A stretch of 64,000 nucleotides of DNA from assembly GCF_001049755.1 (NCBI RefSeq), contig NZ_CVLB01000001.1:2174010-2238009 (forward strand), given 5' to 3'. Numbering within the stretch: the first letter of the stretch is position 1; every line of letters starts with the position of its first letter. Under the pieces are notes generated by a model. That model was not told the origin of the DNA and did not search any database. It saw nothing but the letters and a program-made list of their open reading frames with translations. Below, piece after piece: positions 62,997 through 64,000 of this stretch. Both the position numbers and the translations under genes were made by a program. This DNA is from Brachyspira suanatina (lineage in GTDB: Bacteria; Spirochaetota; Brachyspiria; Brachyspirales; Brachyspiraceae).

Positions 62997-63033
62997 TATG
63001 CTATTGTAATTTTAGTATTATCCGATAATTTAG

Positions 63034-63062
63034 TTGACATATTTTTATAGCTTAACTATAAT
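63034..63062 (+). promoter_or_regulatory. Consensus promoter of the acidic repeat gene
   Basis: TTGACA (63034-63039), 17-base spacer, TATAAT (63057-63062), a perfect sigma-70-type match. The start codon is at 63102. Confidence 0.8.
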
Positions 63063-63101
63063 TAATATGTTAACTAAAAATTTATATTAGATGATTGAAA
63101 T

Positions 63102-64000
63102 ATGCCTAAAATAGAAGATTTAGAAAGACTAGGAAGTATTGCTTTTTTAATAGGAAACAAAGCATTACCAAAAGAAATATCACAAAACGACTATGATCGT
63201 TTTAAGTCAGTTTTTACAGATGAACATATGGCTAGTTCTATGCCAGCAGAAGATAATGGTTTACCTTCTATTGATGATTTAGATAGTTTGGATGGTTTAG
63301 ATTTTCAAGATGATTCAGACAATAATGCATCTGATGATATTGATAATTTACAACTTCCTGAAGATTTTGACAATCCATTATCTGATGATCTCGATGATTT
63401 AGGACTTCCTGAAGATTTGGATAATGATAAAGTATCTGCTGATGTAGATGATTTAGGACTTCCTGAAGATTTAGATAATGATAAAGTATCTGCTGATGTA
63501 GATGATTTAGGACTTCCTGAAGATTTGGATAATGATAAAGTATCTGCTGATGTAGATGATTTAGGACTTCCTGAAGATTTGGATAATGATAAAGTATCTG
63601 CTGATATAGATAATTTAGAGCTACCTGAAGATTTGGATAATGATAAAGTGTCTGCTGATATAGATAATTTAGATCTTCCTGAAGATTTAGATAATGATAA
63701 AGTATCCGCTGATATAGATAATTTAGAGCTACCTGAAGATTTAGATAATGATAAAGTATCTGCTGATATAGATAATTTAGAACTACCTGAAGATTTAGAT
63801 AATGATAAGGTATCCGCTGATATAGATAATTTAGATCTACCTGAAGATTTAGATAATGATAAAGTGTCTGCTGATATAGATAATTTAGATCTACCTGAAG
63901 ACTTAGAAGATAATGATAAAGTATCGGCTGATATAGATAATTTAGAACTACCTGAAGATTTAGATAATGATAAGGTATCCGCTGATATAGATAATTTAGA
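63102..64000 (+). CDS. Acidic tandem-repeat protein, 3' end beyond the window
   Basis: An open frame from ATG 63102 to the window edge (299 codons visible, no stop). The first 60 residues form a short globular or helical head (MPKIEDLERLGSIAFLIGNK, DYDRFKSVFTDEHMAS). From about residue 62 the sequence becomes Asp/Leu-rich and turns into 18-residue tandem repeats, LPEDLDNDKVSADIDNLE and variants, with eleven full copies visible. The repeats are strongly acidic and probably disordered or solenoid-like. No signal peptide is visible. The family is unknown; the head may carry the specific function. Confidence 0.8.
   Translation, partial: MPKIEDLERLGSIAFLIGNKALPKEISQNDYDRFKSVFTDEHMASSMPAEDNGLPSIDDLDSLDGLDFQDDSDNNASDDIDNLQLPEDFDNPLSDDLDDLGLPEDLDNDKVSADVDDLGLPEDLDNDKVSADVDDLGLPEDLDNDKVSADVDDLGLPEDLDNDKVSADIDNLELPEDLDNDKVSADIDNLDLPEDLDNDKVSADIDNLELPEDLDNDKVSADIDNLELPEDLDNDKVSADIDNLDLPEDLDNDKVSADIDNLDLPEDLEDNDKVSADIDNLELPEDLDNDKVSADIDNL
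63402..64000 (+). repeat. 54-base coding tandem repeat
   Basis: Eleven full units and the start of a twelfth: starts at 63402, 63456, 63510, 63564, 63618, 63672, 63726, 63780, 63834, 63888, 63945 and 63999. All are 54 bases except the tenth (63888-63944), which has one extra codon. The first units read GLPEDLDNDKVSADVDDL; later ones end ADIDNL. The array continues past the window. Confidence 0.95.

Noticed and set aside
63402..64000. CRISPR-like or intergenic satellite repeat
   Set aside because: Units are contiguous, multiples of three (54 or 57 bases) and keep an open frame with mostly synonymous changes, so this is coding.

Overview
The window is a strongly AT-rich, gene-dense stretch of bacterial chromosome. 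Gene content (methyl-accepting chemotaxis protein, many TPR, ankyrin and leucine-rich-repeat proteins, a lone F-type epsilon subunit, spirochaete-style rplU-prp-rpmA order) and base composition point to a spirochaete of the genus Brachyspira. That assignment is inference from protein resemblance and composition; no rRNA gene is present to confirm it. I saw no tRNA, rRNA, CRISPR array or recognisable full insertion sequence.

Layout. 0-4.2 kb: end of a chemotaxis receptor, glyQ, and a two-gene encapsulin nanocompartment (encapsulated ferritin plus shell). 4.2-12.4 kb: membrane protein, a PepSY-like exported protein with a striking promoter, a UvrD/Rep helicase, ispG and two coupled genes of unknown role. 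13-17 kb: the c-di-AMP operon cdaA-cdaR-NusG domain II protein-Gx transporter. 16.9-26.7 kb: TPR proteins, a DUF368 polyprenyl-phosphate transporter, ridA, aroE-aroD, an LRR protein, a polar amino-acid ABC transporter and a short-chain dehydrogenase. 27-40.9 kb: DUF4132-like protein, C45-type hydrolase, the second PepSY-like copy, selD, ppdK with a histone-H1-like tail, OmpA-like protein, Na+ symporter, telA/xpaC pair, orphan adenine methylase and nitroreductase.

41-51.4 kb is the most unusual part. Five paralogous membrane-anchored proteins, one fused to ankyrin repeats, lie head to tail with a lipoprotein and a membrane ankyrin protein. The gaps between them are filled with palindromic repeats, some with compensatory base changes, and three of the genes share a conserved 5' leader. 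I found no known function for the shared domain. 51.5-64 kb returns to housekeeping (rpmA, prp, rplU, miaB, coaD, an epsilon-like atpC) mixed with a FecR protein, a phosphopantetheinyl transferase, a 1244-residue protein with a C-terminal DUF2971-like domain, and the start of an acidic protein built from 18-residue tandem repeats that runs off the window.

Candidates for new biology: the 41.8-51.4 kb paralogue array and its palindromes; the duplicated PepSY-like genes with three GTAAAT boxes at exact 11-bp spacing; the DUF2971 giant protein; the covarying stem-loop family; and the basic tail on pyruvate phosphate dikinase.
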